Source of the DNA: DATHWB01 sp040902855 | GTDB taxonomy: Bacteria > Actinomycetota > Acidimicrobiia > Spongiisociales > ZC4RG35 | Assembly (NCBI GenBank): GCA_040902855.1 | Contig: JBBDWN010000043.1 | Coordinates: 1 to 6,359 of the forward strand | Reading direction: 5' to 3' | Length of the DNA: 6,359 nucleotides | Made by a program: the position numbers and the translations under genes | Notes under the pieces: model-generated | The model's input: the letters and a program-made list of their open reading frames with translations, nothing else | What the model was told of the DNA's origin: nothing | The model's database searches: none | Part shown: in pieces, positions 1 through 6,020 of the stretch | Numbering within the stretch: the stretch's first letter is position 1 | Layout of the letters: each line of letters begins with the position of its first letter

Positions 1-8
1 TATTCATC

Positions 9-85
<77 letters not shown>

Positions 86-105
86 GCGGGCGCAAGCGTA
101 CGACG

Positions 106-1677
106 TCAGTCGGCGAGAGGCAGCACGAGGACGAACTCGGTCCGGGCATCGACCCGACGATATTCCAGGGTGCCCCCCATCAGACCGGCCAGACGGAGTG
201 ACACGTTGAGACCGAGGCCTGCCGACAGAGACTGACCGGTCGTGTCGGGCCTGTGGGAGAACGGTTCGAAGAGCCGATCCTCGGACCCAACCGGGACGCC
301 CGGGCCGTTGTCGTGCACGACGAGATGACACTGCCCGTCCACCTCTGCCGCCGAGACGCCGATGCGCTCGCCGCCGTGCTTGACCGCATTGGCGACCAGG
401 TTCCGCACGATCTGCCGGAGACGTCCGGGGTCGGCGAGCACCGTGAGGTCCAACCTGTCGTAATCAACCTCGATACTGCGCCCGACCACCCACGGACTCA
501 GCGCCGCCAACACTTCAGCTCGGAGATCCGCCTGTCGTATCGAGACGTCCAGATCGTGGGTGTCCAACCGGGCGAAAACCAGCAGATCCTCGATCAGGTG
601 CGAGAGCTCTCGCGACTGATCTGCGATCAGACCGACGAACTCGGAGCGTTCTTCGTCGGCCAACCCGGCCTGGTCACGCAACATTTCGGCGAAGGCCACG
701 ACGGCCGTCAACGGAGTGCGCAACTCGTGCGAGACCGTGGCGACGAAGCGGTCTTTGGTCGCAAGCGACTCCTCGAGTTTCGTCCGCAGTGCGACGATCT
801 CGGACACGTCCCGCACCGCCCCCAAGACGAGCCGATCTCCCCCACCGGTCAGCTCCGAAAGTGACACCAGCGCGGTCACAGGATGTCCCTCCCGGTGCCG
901 TCCGACCAGTTCCAGATTGAAAGCCTCGATCCGCCGTCGAGAGAGGAGTGCGGCTTGGACCCCTTGGTTGTGGCGCCGAAAGGTCTCGTCATCCATGACG
1001 CCGGCCAACGACTGGCCAATCAACTCCTCTTTGGTCCAACCGAACATGTCCGCAAACGCATCGTTGGCGAATCGGACTCGCGACTCGAAGTCGATGACTG
1101 CCAAACCCTCGCGCGACTTCTCGACGACCATGTGGGCAAACTCGGCGGGGTTCGGGACCGCTTCGGCGAGGAGACTCTCCGACGGGAACGCCCGGGCGAT
1201 CGTCCCAGCCATCCAGAACAGGATCGGCATCACCGCCAGCAGCGCAACCGCGGCATTACTTGCCGTCGCCGCCGCCGACCACGTGGCGTCGTCCCGGAAG
1301 ATGGAGTTCGCCATTGCGCCACCGGCGGCGGCCAGTGTGAAGGACGGCAACAACCATCGCAGCCAGCGTCTGGATGCCATCACCACCGCACTCCCGAACA
1401 CCACCGCCAGCCCAAGGGCCTCCGCACCGGGGAACGGCCGCACCCAGAGGAGTACCCCCAGCACCACGACGGCGTCAACAACCACGAGGACGTCGGGGGT
1501 CGGTACACCGAACCGCATGTTCGACCAGGTGACTCCCGTGAAAATCACGGACGCAGGGATAAGGGGCCAAGCCGCCGGCTCCATCACCGTCACCAGCGTC
1601 CATCCGACAGTTGCAACTGAGCCGGCGATCAGCCGGGTTCGGCGATATAACACCAAGGGCCCGACCCGAGTGGTCAT
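106..1677 (-). CDS. Membrane-bound PAS-domain sensor histidine kinase
   Basis: This 523-residue protein is a two-component sensor kinase that should autophosphorylate a histidine with ATP and pass the phosphate to a response regulator. Residues 1-165 are hydrophobic, with about six likely membrane segments near 17-32, 37-51, 62-79, 86-100, 105-122 and 138-158. A PAS domain follows at about 180-296 (features such as GLAVIDFESRVRFAN and MFGWTKEELIG). The HisKA dimerisation domain has SHELRTP at 316-322, with phospho-accepting His317 and the usual Glu318 and Thr321. The HATPase domain has an N-box with Asn430, a G1 box DNGPGVP at 456-462 and a G2 box GLGL at 487-490, so it looks catalytically intact. 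There is no clear HAMP domain or large extracellular loop. The signal is therefore probably sensed in the membrane or by the cytoplasmic PAS domain; the ligand is unknown. The ATG start lies 12 nt after the Usp stop, with a weak GGGA ribosome site in the gap. No response regulator gene is in the window, so the partner must be elsewhere. Confidence 0.95.
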   Translation of the reverse strand: MTTRVGPLVLYRRTRLIAGSVATVGWTLVTVMEPAAWPLIPASVIFTGVTWSNMRFGVPTPDVLVVVDAVVVLGVLLWVRPFPGAEALGLAVVFGSAVVMASRRWLRWLLPSFTLAAAGGAMANSIFRDDATWSAAATASNAAVALLAVMPILFWMAGTIARAFPSESLLAEAVPNPAEFAHMVVEKSREGLAVIDFESRVRFANDAFADMFGWTKEELIGQSLAGVMDDETFRRHNQGVQAALLSRRRIEAFNLELVGRHREGHPVTALVSLSELTGGGDRLVLGAVRDVSEIVALRTKLEESLATKDRFVATVSHELRTPLTAVVAFAEMLRDQAGLADEERSEFVGLIADQSRELSHLIEDLLVFARLDTHDLDVSIRQADLRAEVLAALSPWVVGRSIEVDYDRLDLTVLADPGRLRQIVRNLVANAVKHGGERIGVSAAEVDGQCHLVVHDNGPGVPVGSEDRLFEPFSHRPDTTGQSLSAGLGLNVSLRLAGLMGGTLEYRRVDARTEFVLVLPLAD

Positions 1678-1689
1678 CTCAGATCCCGG

Positions 1690-2544
1690 TCAGGGACGAC
1701 GGAATTCACCGGGCACCCTGGAGATCAGCACATCACATGGCATCGAGCGGAGGACCGTGGCAGCCACGGTCCCGAGAAGCACGATCCGCGTCGCTCCAGC
1801 ACCACGACTCCCGACGACGACGAGATCGGCGTTGCGCCTGCGGGCGACATCCTCCAGCACGGTGTCCGCCGGGCCGTCGGCGATGTACGGCCGTACCCGT
1901 CCCGGCCACCGTTCGACGAACTCTTCGAGACGGAAACCCGCTTCGTCGAGACGAACCAACTTCGCCTGGTCGACCTCCTCGGGGAACAGACCCGCCGCAA
2001 TCATGTACGGATCGAAGCGGGAGGGAAGCACATAGGCTGCAGTGATCTCTGCATCCGGCGCCCACCGCAGGGCCGACTCGACGGCTCTCGCCGACCCTTG
2101 CGAGAAGTCGACCCCGACGATGACGCGTCGGTACGGGACTCGCGGCTGACGGCGCACCACCAGCACATCGCTGCGAGCGGTCTCGGCCACCCGAAACGCA
2201 GTTGGACCGACCTCGGCGTTGTCGATGGTGGAAGATCCGATCACGATCAGATCGGCGTTCTTTGAGGCTTTCACCACCTCGTACGAGGGTGCACCCTTGA
2301 CTGTGACGGTCCCCACTGAAACGTCGGTGCGGTCGGCGCACCACTCGGCGAGCTCGTGCGTCATCTTCAGACGATGGTCCCGGATGAGTGCGGCGACACC
2401 GGAATCCACGAACGCCTCGGTCAGCGGCTCGACCGAGTGGAACACGCACACCTCGCCGCCGACTGCCTCGGCAACCAGGCGACTGCGGTCGACGACGCGT
2501 CTCCCCAACTGGGTGAGATCGACTGCAGCCAGCACCGTGACCAA
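1690..2544 (-). CDS. Universal stress protein, two tandem Usp domains
   Basis: This 284-residue cytoplasmic protein holds two UspA-type domains, at about 1-131 and 138-276. The second begins RRVIVGVDFS, where Asp146 is the expected adenine-contacting residue. It carries the full nucleotide-binding signature G-x2-G-x9-G-T: Gly245, Gly248, Gly258 and Thr259. The first domain keeps the fold pattern (VLAAVDL near the start, DLIVIGSS at 98-105), but its glycine signature is degenerate. ATP is therefore probably bound only by domain 2. Tandem Usps of about 280-300 residues are common in actinobacteria and are often linked to hypoxia, dormancy or energy stress; that role is family knowledge, not shown here. 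The start is TTG, chosen because AAGGAG (2549-2554) sits 4 nt upstream and the first beta strand begins at once. The next candidate, GTG at codon 4, is 13 nt from that site. The gene follows aat by 47 nt and precedes the kinase by 12 nt, so it may act with the kinase. Confidence 0.95.
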   Translation of the reverse strand: MVTVLAAVDLTQLGRRVVDRSRLVAEAVGGEVCVFHSVEPLTEAFVDSGVAALIRDHRLKMTHELAEWCADRTDVSVGTVTVKGAPSYEVVKASKNADLIVIGSSTIDNAEVGPTAFRVAETARSDVLVVRRQPRVPYRRVIVGVDFSQGSARAVESALRWAPDAEITAAYVLPSRFDPYMIAAGLFPEEVDQAKLVRLDEAGFRLEEFVERWPGRVRPYIADGPADTVLEDVARRRNADLVVVGSRGAGATRIVLLGTVAATVLRSMPCDVLISRVPGEFRRP

Positions 2545-2548
2545 ATGG

Positions 2549-2554
2549 CTCCTT
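2549..2554 (-). promoter_or_regulatory. Ribosome binding site of the Usp gene
   Basis: AAGGAG on the minus strand lies 4 nt before the TTG start of the Usp gene. It is one of the two clearest Shine-Dalgarno sequences in the window and is the main reason for preferring TTG over the GTG three codons later. Confidence 0.7.
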
Positions 2555-2556
2555 CT

Positions 2557-2572
2557 GCCTGTCGGCGCAGGC
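2557..2572 (-). repeat. Small hairpin in the aat-Usp gap
   Basis: GCCTG at 2568-2572 and CAGGC at 2557-2561, as read on the minus strand, form a 5-bp stem with a 6-nt loop. It lies in the 47-nt gap after aat and ends two bases before the Usp Shine-Dalgarno site. No run of T follows, so it is not an intrinsic terminator. It could modestly affect Usp translation or protect a processed mRNA end, but a stem this short can arise by chance in GC-rich DNA. Confidence 0.3.
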
Positions 2573-2591
2573 TACTCGCCGCCGGTCGCCG

Positions 2592-3266
2592 TCAAGGGCT
2601 CCAGATAATGGGAAGCGGCTTCGCGATGGCCGAGTGCACGAGCGCCATGTAGTCGTGACGGGATACTTCGATCGCTCCGAGCGAGACGAGATGGCCGGTG
2701 GCCCACTGCACGTCGAGCAGCAACCCGCCCGACGACGCGAATGCCTCGACGAATCTGACGAGAGCGACTTTCGAAGCATCCCGCTCGGTGTGGAACATCG
2801 ACTCACCGAAGAACGCACCGCCGACTGCGACTCCGTAGAAGCCGCCCACCAGGGTCGATCCTTTCCACACCTCGACGGAGTGCGCCCAGCCGAGTTGGTG
2901 CAGCTCCACATAGGCGTCGCGCATCTCGGACGTGATCCATCCGCTCGGACGCGACGGATCAGCACAGGCTGTCACGACGTCAGAGAACGATTCATCGACC
3001 GTGACCTCGTAGCGCCGGAGTGACCGACGCAGGCTGCGACTGACTCGCAAGCCGTCGAGCGGGATGATCCCGCGACGCTCCGGCGCCCACCATCCGAGCC
3101 GGCCGTCGGGCAGGTGCATCGGAAAGAGTCCACTGCGGTATGCGCGAAGCAGAGTGCCGGGAGAGAGATCACCGCCCACCGCCACGCAGTCGTCAGGCCC
3201 GCCCGTCCGAGGGTCGGGGAACGTGTAGGACGAAGGCGGGGGCTCGGTCGGGGACCAGCCCGTCAT
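2592..3266 (-). CDS. aat: Leucyl/phenylalanyl-tRNA--protein transferase
   Basis: This cytoplasmic enzyme moves leucine or phenylalanine from aminoacyl-tRNA to the N-terminal Lys or Arg of proteins. That creates primary N-degrons that ClpS delivers to ClpAP/ClpCP proteases. The 224 residues cover the whole family length (E. coli has 234). Recognisable blocks are VAVGGDLSPGTLLRAYRSG at 28-46, GLFPM at 46-50, WWAPERRGIIPL at 59-70, SRSLR at 76-80, GWITSEM at 109-115, GWAHSVEVW at 126-134, AFFGESMF at 151-158 and DASKVALV at 163-170. Glu155, Asp185 and Gln187 (in LLLDVQ) match the E. coli catalytic-site residues Glu156, Asp186 and Gln188 as I recall them; the usual DCQ is DVQ here. The ATG overlaps the stop of the upstream membrane-protein gene as ATGA, which suggests translational coupling. 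The reading frame stays open further upstream, but that part only overlaps the neighbouring genes. No clpS or clp gene is in the window. Confidence 0.97.
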   Translation of the reverse strand: MTGWSPTEPPPSSYTFPDPRTGGPDDCVAVGGDLSPGTLLRAYRSGLFPMHLPDGRLGWWAPERRGIIPLDGLRVSRSLRRSLRRYEVTVDESFSDVVTACADPSRPSGWITSEMRDAYVELHQLGWAHSVEVWKGSTLVGGFYGVAVGGAFFGESMFHTERDASKVALVRFVEAFASSGGLLLDVQWATGHLVSLGAIEVSRHDYMALVHSAIAKPLPIIWSP

Positions 3267-3535
3267 GCCGTCCAGCCGCCGAGGGCGTCGCCCAGATTCA
3301 CGTAGAGGTACCAAAAAGCCATGGCGGTGAGCGGGCCGACGAATGCCATCCACCAACGCTCGGCGGAGAGCCTGATCGTCATGACGAGAGCAAAGGCACC
3401 AACCACATTGAGGATGACGAGCCAGGGCCAAGTCGGAACCACCAACCCAGCGGCGAGATAGAAGAAGCCGACAACAGCGAACAGGGCGAGTCCGGCAGAG
3501 CGTCCCATCCGTTGACCCTTGGTGAGTTGGCTCAC
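3263..3535 (-). CDS. Small three-helix membrane protein of unknown function
   Basis: I do not recognise a family for this 90-residue protein. After a short polar N-terminus there are three likely membrane helices at about 13-33, 36-53 and 61-79, the last rich in Trp, Phe and Tyr (RWWMAFVGPLT). A charged loop (RLSAER) separates helices two and three, and no cysteine or metal motif is visible. The GTG start is chosen because it overlaps the P450 stop as GTGA and has GGAGG 5 nt upstream. An internal ATG at codon 10 is possible but has no comparable site. The frame is open upstream of the GTG, but that stretch is Arg-rich and runs antiphase through the P450 end. The stop overlaps the aat start as ATGA. 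Being wedged between P450 and aat suggests it is translated with both. It might anchor or assist one of them, but this is guesswork. Confidence 0.82.
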   Translation of the reverse strand: MSQLTKGQRMGRSAGLALFAVVGFFYLAAGLVVPTWPWLVILNVVGAFALVMTIRLSAERWWMAFVGPLTAMAFWYLYVNLGDALGGWTA

Positions 3536-4728
3536 GATGCCCTCCGGACACGCATCGATCTGGCTCCTCGCAGGAAAAATCCCTGTGTCCACTCCAATTC
3601 TGCCGGATCGACGTCCAATTCGACCCGCCCGATCCGGTCGCGAAGACCAGCGAAGGCGACGTGGGCTTCGCGCCGGGCGAGTGGGGCGCCGAGACACAGG
3701 TGGATTCCCGAACCGAATGCGATGTGGCGGTTCGGTGCCCGGCCCAGGTCGAGGCTGTCCGGATCGTCGAAGACGGCCGGATCCCGGTTCGCACCCATCA
3801 GAATCGGAAGGACCAAGGCGCCGGGGGGAAGCACAACACCGCCGATCTCGACATCCTCGTACACCCAGCGCATCGGCGTCGACTCGACCGGACCATGAAA
3901 TCGGAGTAGTTCCTCGGTTGCCGACTCCACCGACACCGCGCCGTCCATCAGCCTCGTGAATTCGTGCTGGTGTCTCGTCAACTCGAACACCCCGTTGCCG
4001 ATGAGGTTGACGGTGGTCTCGTGTCCGGCGATCAGCAGCAGGAAGACCATCGCCAGAAACTCCTGATGGTCGAGTCGTTGCCCGTCCTCTTCGGCATGAA
4101 CAAGAAAGCTGATCATGTCGTCGGCAGGATCGGCTCGCCGTTGGTCGGCGAGGTCGTTCAGATATTGGATGAACTCCATGCCTGCGTTCATCGAATCCTC
4201 TTCCGTTCCGATCCGACCCAGGAAGGCGTCCGTCCAGGTACGGAACCGGCCGTGATCGGTGGCAGGGATTCCGAGAAGTTCGGCAATCACGATCACGGGG
4301 AGCGGGAGCGCGAACGCTTCGATCAGATCGAACGACGGTGCATCGCCGATCCCGTCGATCAGTTCGTCGACGATTGCCTGAATCCTCGGAACGAGCCCTT
4401 CGACAGTCCGGTTGGAAAAGCCGTCACGCACCAGTCCTCGCAGCCGTGTGTGATCTGGAGGGTCGAGGAACAGCATGTTCTTGCCGAGGACCTCGAACGG
4501 TCCCTGGTTGCCGAAGTTGGCCACCAGCTCAGGATCGAGATGCTTCTCTGGCTCCTTGCCCAGCACCTGAGATCGAAGTGCCGTCACGCAGTCGTCGTAA
4601 CGGGTGAGCAGCCAGAAGGTGTTGCCCGTGACCGGACCCACTCTCGGCGCCACCGGTTCGACCTCGCGCAACTCGCTCCAATACGAGTGCGGGTCGAATC
4701 GGATGGCAGGATCCCATGGCTCACGCAT
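3532..4728 (-). CDS. Cytochrome P450 monooxygenase
   Basis: This soluble 398-residue bacterial (class I type) P450 should insert one oxygen atom into an organic substrate, using electrons from a separate ferredoxin and reductase. All hallmark motifs are present: HTRLR at 93-97 (His93 and Arg97, heme propionate contacts), I-helix AGHETT at 234-239 (oxygen activation, with Glu in place of the more common Asp), ExxR at 273-276 (EELLR), and the heme loop FGSGIHLCLG at 338-347 with axial thiolate Cys345. Length and absence of a membrane anchor are typical. The substrate cannot be read from the sequence; related enzymes act on sterols, terpenes, fatty acids and polyketides. No ferredoxin or reductase gene is in the window. 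It is the first gene after the 104-nt spacer and overlaps the next gene by 4 nt. The ATG has no strong Shine-Dalgarno site, only GGAC about 4 nt upstream, but the protein starts where the family usually does (REPWDPAIRFDPHSYW). Confidence 0.97.
   Translation of the reverse strand: MREPWDPAIRFDPHSYWSELREVEPVAPRVGPVTGNTFWLLTRYDDCVTALRSQVLGKEPEKHLDPELVANFGNQGPFEVLGKNMLFLDPPDHTRLRGLVRDGFSNRTVEGLVPRIQAIVDELIDGIGDAPSFDLIEAFALPLPVIVIAELLGIPATDHGRFRTWTDAFLGRIGTEEDSMNAGMEFIQYLNDLADQRRADPADDMISFLVHAEEDGQRLDHQEFLAMVFLLLIAGHETTVNLIGNGVFELTRHQHEFTRLMDGAVSVESATEELLRFHGPVESTPMRWVYEDVEIGGVVLPPGALVLPILMGANRDPAVFDDPDSLDLGRAPNRHIAFGSGIHLCLGAPLARREAHVAFAGLRDRIGRVELDVDPAELEWTQGFFLRGARSMRVRRAS
3541..3545 (-). promoter_or_regulatory. 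Ribosome binding site of the small membrane protein gene
   Basis: GGAGG on the minus strand lies 5 nt before the GTG at 3535 and inside the last codons of the P450 gene. It fixes the start of the 90-residue protein and supports a real gene rather than chance read-through. Confidence 0.7.
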
Positions 4729-4733
4729 CGGTC

Positions 4734-4740
4734 CGGACGT
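4734..4740. repeat. Copy of the palindrome half-site next to the P450 start
   Basis: CGGACGT occurs here, starting 6 bp from the P450 ATG. The same seven bases form the left arm of the perfect palindrome at 4792-4798, 58 bp away. It overlaps the expected ribosome-binding region of the P450. It could be a secondary binding site for the same regulator, but a 7-mer match within 100 bp may be chance. Confidence 0.35.
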
Positions 4741-4749
4741 TACCCAACC

Positions 4750-4786
4750 GCAGTTTCTGCTCGGGCTTCCCGCCCGAACCGCGGGC
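4750..4786 (-). repeat. Back-to-back inverted repeats in the presumed P450 leader
   Basis: Three small inverted repeats adjoin on this stretch. They are GCAG-TTT-CTGC at 4750-4760, TCGGGC-TTCCC-GCCCGA at 4761-4777, and GCCCG-AACCG-CGGGC at 4772-4786 (plus-strand reading). The last two share 4772-4776, so as RNA they would be mutually exclusive hairpins. They lie between the palindrome and the P450 start, inside the likely 5' untranslated leader. No T-run or leader peptide is evident, so attenuation is not demonstrated. GC-rich DNA makes 5-6 bp stems common, and only their density is notable. Confidence 0.45.
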
Positions 4787-4790
4787 TATT

Positions 4791-4808
4791 TCGGACGTAT
4801 ACGTCCGA
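4791..4808. promoter_or_regulatory. Perfect 18-bp palindrome, candidate operator for the P450 operon
   Basis: TCGGACGTATACGTCCGA is its own reverse complement over all 18 bases, centred between 4799 and 4800. It lies 62 bp before the P450 start and 24 bp after the MFS stop, in the only gene gap above 50 nt. Perfect palindromes of this size are typical binding sites of dimeric repressors such as TetR-type proteins. The central TATACG resembles a -10 box on either strand, so a bound protein could block transcription directly. A weak -35-like TCGAAC lies 18 bp upstream on the minus strand. No regulator gene is in the window. As RNA it would be a 7-bp stem with a UAUA loop but no T-run, so it is a poor terminator. 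Confidence 0.6.
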
Positions 4809-4811
4809 TCT

Positions 4812-4822
4812 AACCCTGGGTT
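4812..4822. repeat. Short palindrome adjoining the main operator candidate
   Basis: AACCC-T-GGGTT is an 11-bp palindrome with a single central base, lying 3 bp from the 18-bp palindrome. On the minus strand it is upstream of the operator candidate, close to where a -35 region would be. It may be a second protein site or chance. Confidence 0.3.
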
Positions 4823-4832
4823 CGATTGGACT

Positions 4833-6011
4833 TCAGTCGGCGGGGGCGTGGGTGAGGGCCAGGGTGGCGGATCGTCGGGTGTCCCAGAAGAAGTAGAACA
4901 CTGCGCCTCCGATCATGGCCACTGCCACCGAGGAGAACGCGGTTGTGTAGCCGGAAACGTCGATCAACAGTCCCACCACCGGCACCAGACCGAGGATCGC
5001 GAGATCGAAGATCGACGTGAACGTGGCAACGGCCGAACCCCGCTCCGCCGTCCTCGCCCGGGCAACGACCTGTGAGCTGAGGACCGGGAACACCACACCG
5101 TGGGCCGCCCCACCCAACGCCGCCGCCGCCAGGAACCCGACGGGTCCGACCGCCACGGACAGCAGCAACAACCCGAATCCGAGTCCGGCCACTCCAAATG
5201 CTGCCGTCTTCCTCGGCATGACGGTGTCGAACCGCCTGCCGTTGAGGAGACGGGTCGCGACCGCCAAGCCCCCGTACACGGCGAAGAAGGCGCCGAGCGA
5301 GCCCGCCTCCGGATTGGCTTCGACAAAGGTCCGCATGAAAGAGAAGAGCGACTCGGTACCCATGGCGAAGACGAGCGTGATGAACCAGACCACCCGGAGA
5401 TCCGGCTGGGCGAGAGCTGCCCAAAACGACCGACGCGCCCGATGGCCCAGCACCGGCAGCGCAGGCAACCACCAAACGAGCATCGCGGCCACAAAGGCGA
5501 GCACGGCCGAAGCGATGATCGCCCCGGTGTATCCGGCGGCAGCGATGATCCGATCCCCGATGAGGTTCGAGACAGCGATCGGAATGAGACCGGAGAGACC
5601 GAATATCGCCAGGCCGCGAGTCCGTAGTTCGGTCGGCAAGGAGTCGGCCGCGTAGGTCAAGGTGGCGGTGAAAATGGCGATCTGTGACGCCCGAGCGAGC
5701 ACGAACCACCCGTACAAGACCGGTCCCGCAACCGCCGTCAGGGCCAAGCCGAGCACGGCGACGACGTTGATGAAGCCGGCGATCCTGATCACGGTGCGCC
5801 GTCTGACGACATCGAGCGTTCGACCGAGCAGCGGTCTGATGGCGAGCCCGGCGAGGGCAGCCGCCGAGTAGACGAGGCCGATGGAACCTTCGGTGAGACC
5901 GAGTTCGAGGAACCGCCCAGGCACGTTGACGAGGAGGAAGAATCCGATGCCCTGGAAGAACCCGACCACCCACACGACGGCGTAGGCGGGGATCCGGAAA
6001 AGCTCGCGCAT
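4833..6011 (-). CDS. Major facilitator superfamily transporter
   Basis: This 392-residue integral membrane protein has about twelve hydrophobic segments in two halves, split near 186-203 by a basic cytoplasmic loop (GHRARRSFWAALAQPDLR). Between helices 2 and 3 it carries an MFS motif A variant, GRTLDVVRRR at 63-72 (Gly63, Arg64, Asp67, Arg70-72). A related GRRFDTVMPRK at 258-268 lies in the matching loop of the second half, which fits the internal duplication of the family. Such proteins use the proton gradient to move small solutes or drugs, and the general look is that of an exporter or sugar/drug-type carrier. The substrate cannot be called. The start ATG (MRELFRIPAYAVVW) puts a short tail before helix 1 and lies 9 nt after the hydrolase stop. 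The ribosome site is weak; a G-run lies about 15 nt upstream. It is followed by the 104-nt control region rather than coupled to the P450, so co-regulation with that gene is uncertain. Confidence 0.93.
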   Translation of the reverse strand: MRELFRIPAYAVVWVVGFFQGIGFFLLVNVPGRFLELGLTEGSIGLVYSAAALAGLAIRPLLGRTLDVVRRRTVIRIAGFINVVAVLGLALTAVAGPVLYGWFVLARASQIAIFTATLTYAADSLPTELRTRGLAIFGLSGLIPIAVSNLIGDRIIAAAGYTGAIIASAVLAFVAAMLVWWLPALPVLGHRARRSFWAALAQPDLRVVWFITLVFAMGTESLFSFMRTFVEANPEAGSLGAFFAVYGGLAVATRLLNGRRFDTVMPRKTAAFGVAGLGFGLLLLSVAVGPVGFLAAAALGGAAHGVVFPVLSSQVVARARTAERGSAVATFTSIFDLAILGLVPVVGLLIDVSGYTTAFSSVAVAMIGGAVFYFFWDTRRSATLALTHAPAD

Positions 6012-6020
6012 CAGCGAACG

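Noticed and set aside
86..105. Terminator between the kinase and the tRNA
   Set aside because: The 20-nt gap holds only a trivial CGC-AA-GCG repeat and no T-run.
716..2035. A 439-codon plus-strand open frame
   Set aside because: It lies opposite the kinase and Usp genes, is low-complexity (Ser, Thr, Arg, Ala), has no recognisable domain and spans two well-defined minus-strand proteins. This is a common artefact in GC-rich DNA.
1733..2965. A 410-codon minus-strand frame across Usp and aat
   Set aside because: It is an Arg/Ser-rich out-of-frame shadow. Both genes it crosses are complete in other frames with intact motifs.
3536..3697. Longer version of the small membrane protein starting at 3697
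   Set aside because: The added 54 residues are Arg/Pro-rich and overlap the P450 C-terminus. The GTG at 3535 has a strong ribosome site and a GTGA overlap.
3267..3794. N-terminal extension of the aat frame to 3794
   Set aside because: The extra 176 codons only read through the neighbouring genes out of frame. The ATG at 3266 gives the normal family length and an ATGA overlap.
4791..4808. The palindrome as an intrinsic terminator of the transporter gene
   Set aside because: A hairpin is possible, but neither strand has a T-run after it.
3964..4896. A 310-codon plus-strand open frame opposite the P450
   Set aside because: No domain or plausible fold is visible, and the opposite strand encodes an intact P450 with every catalytic motif.
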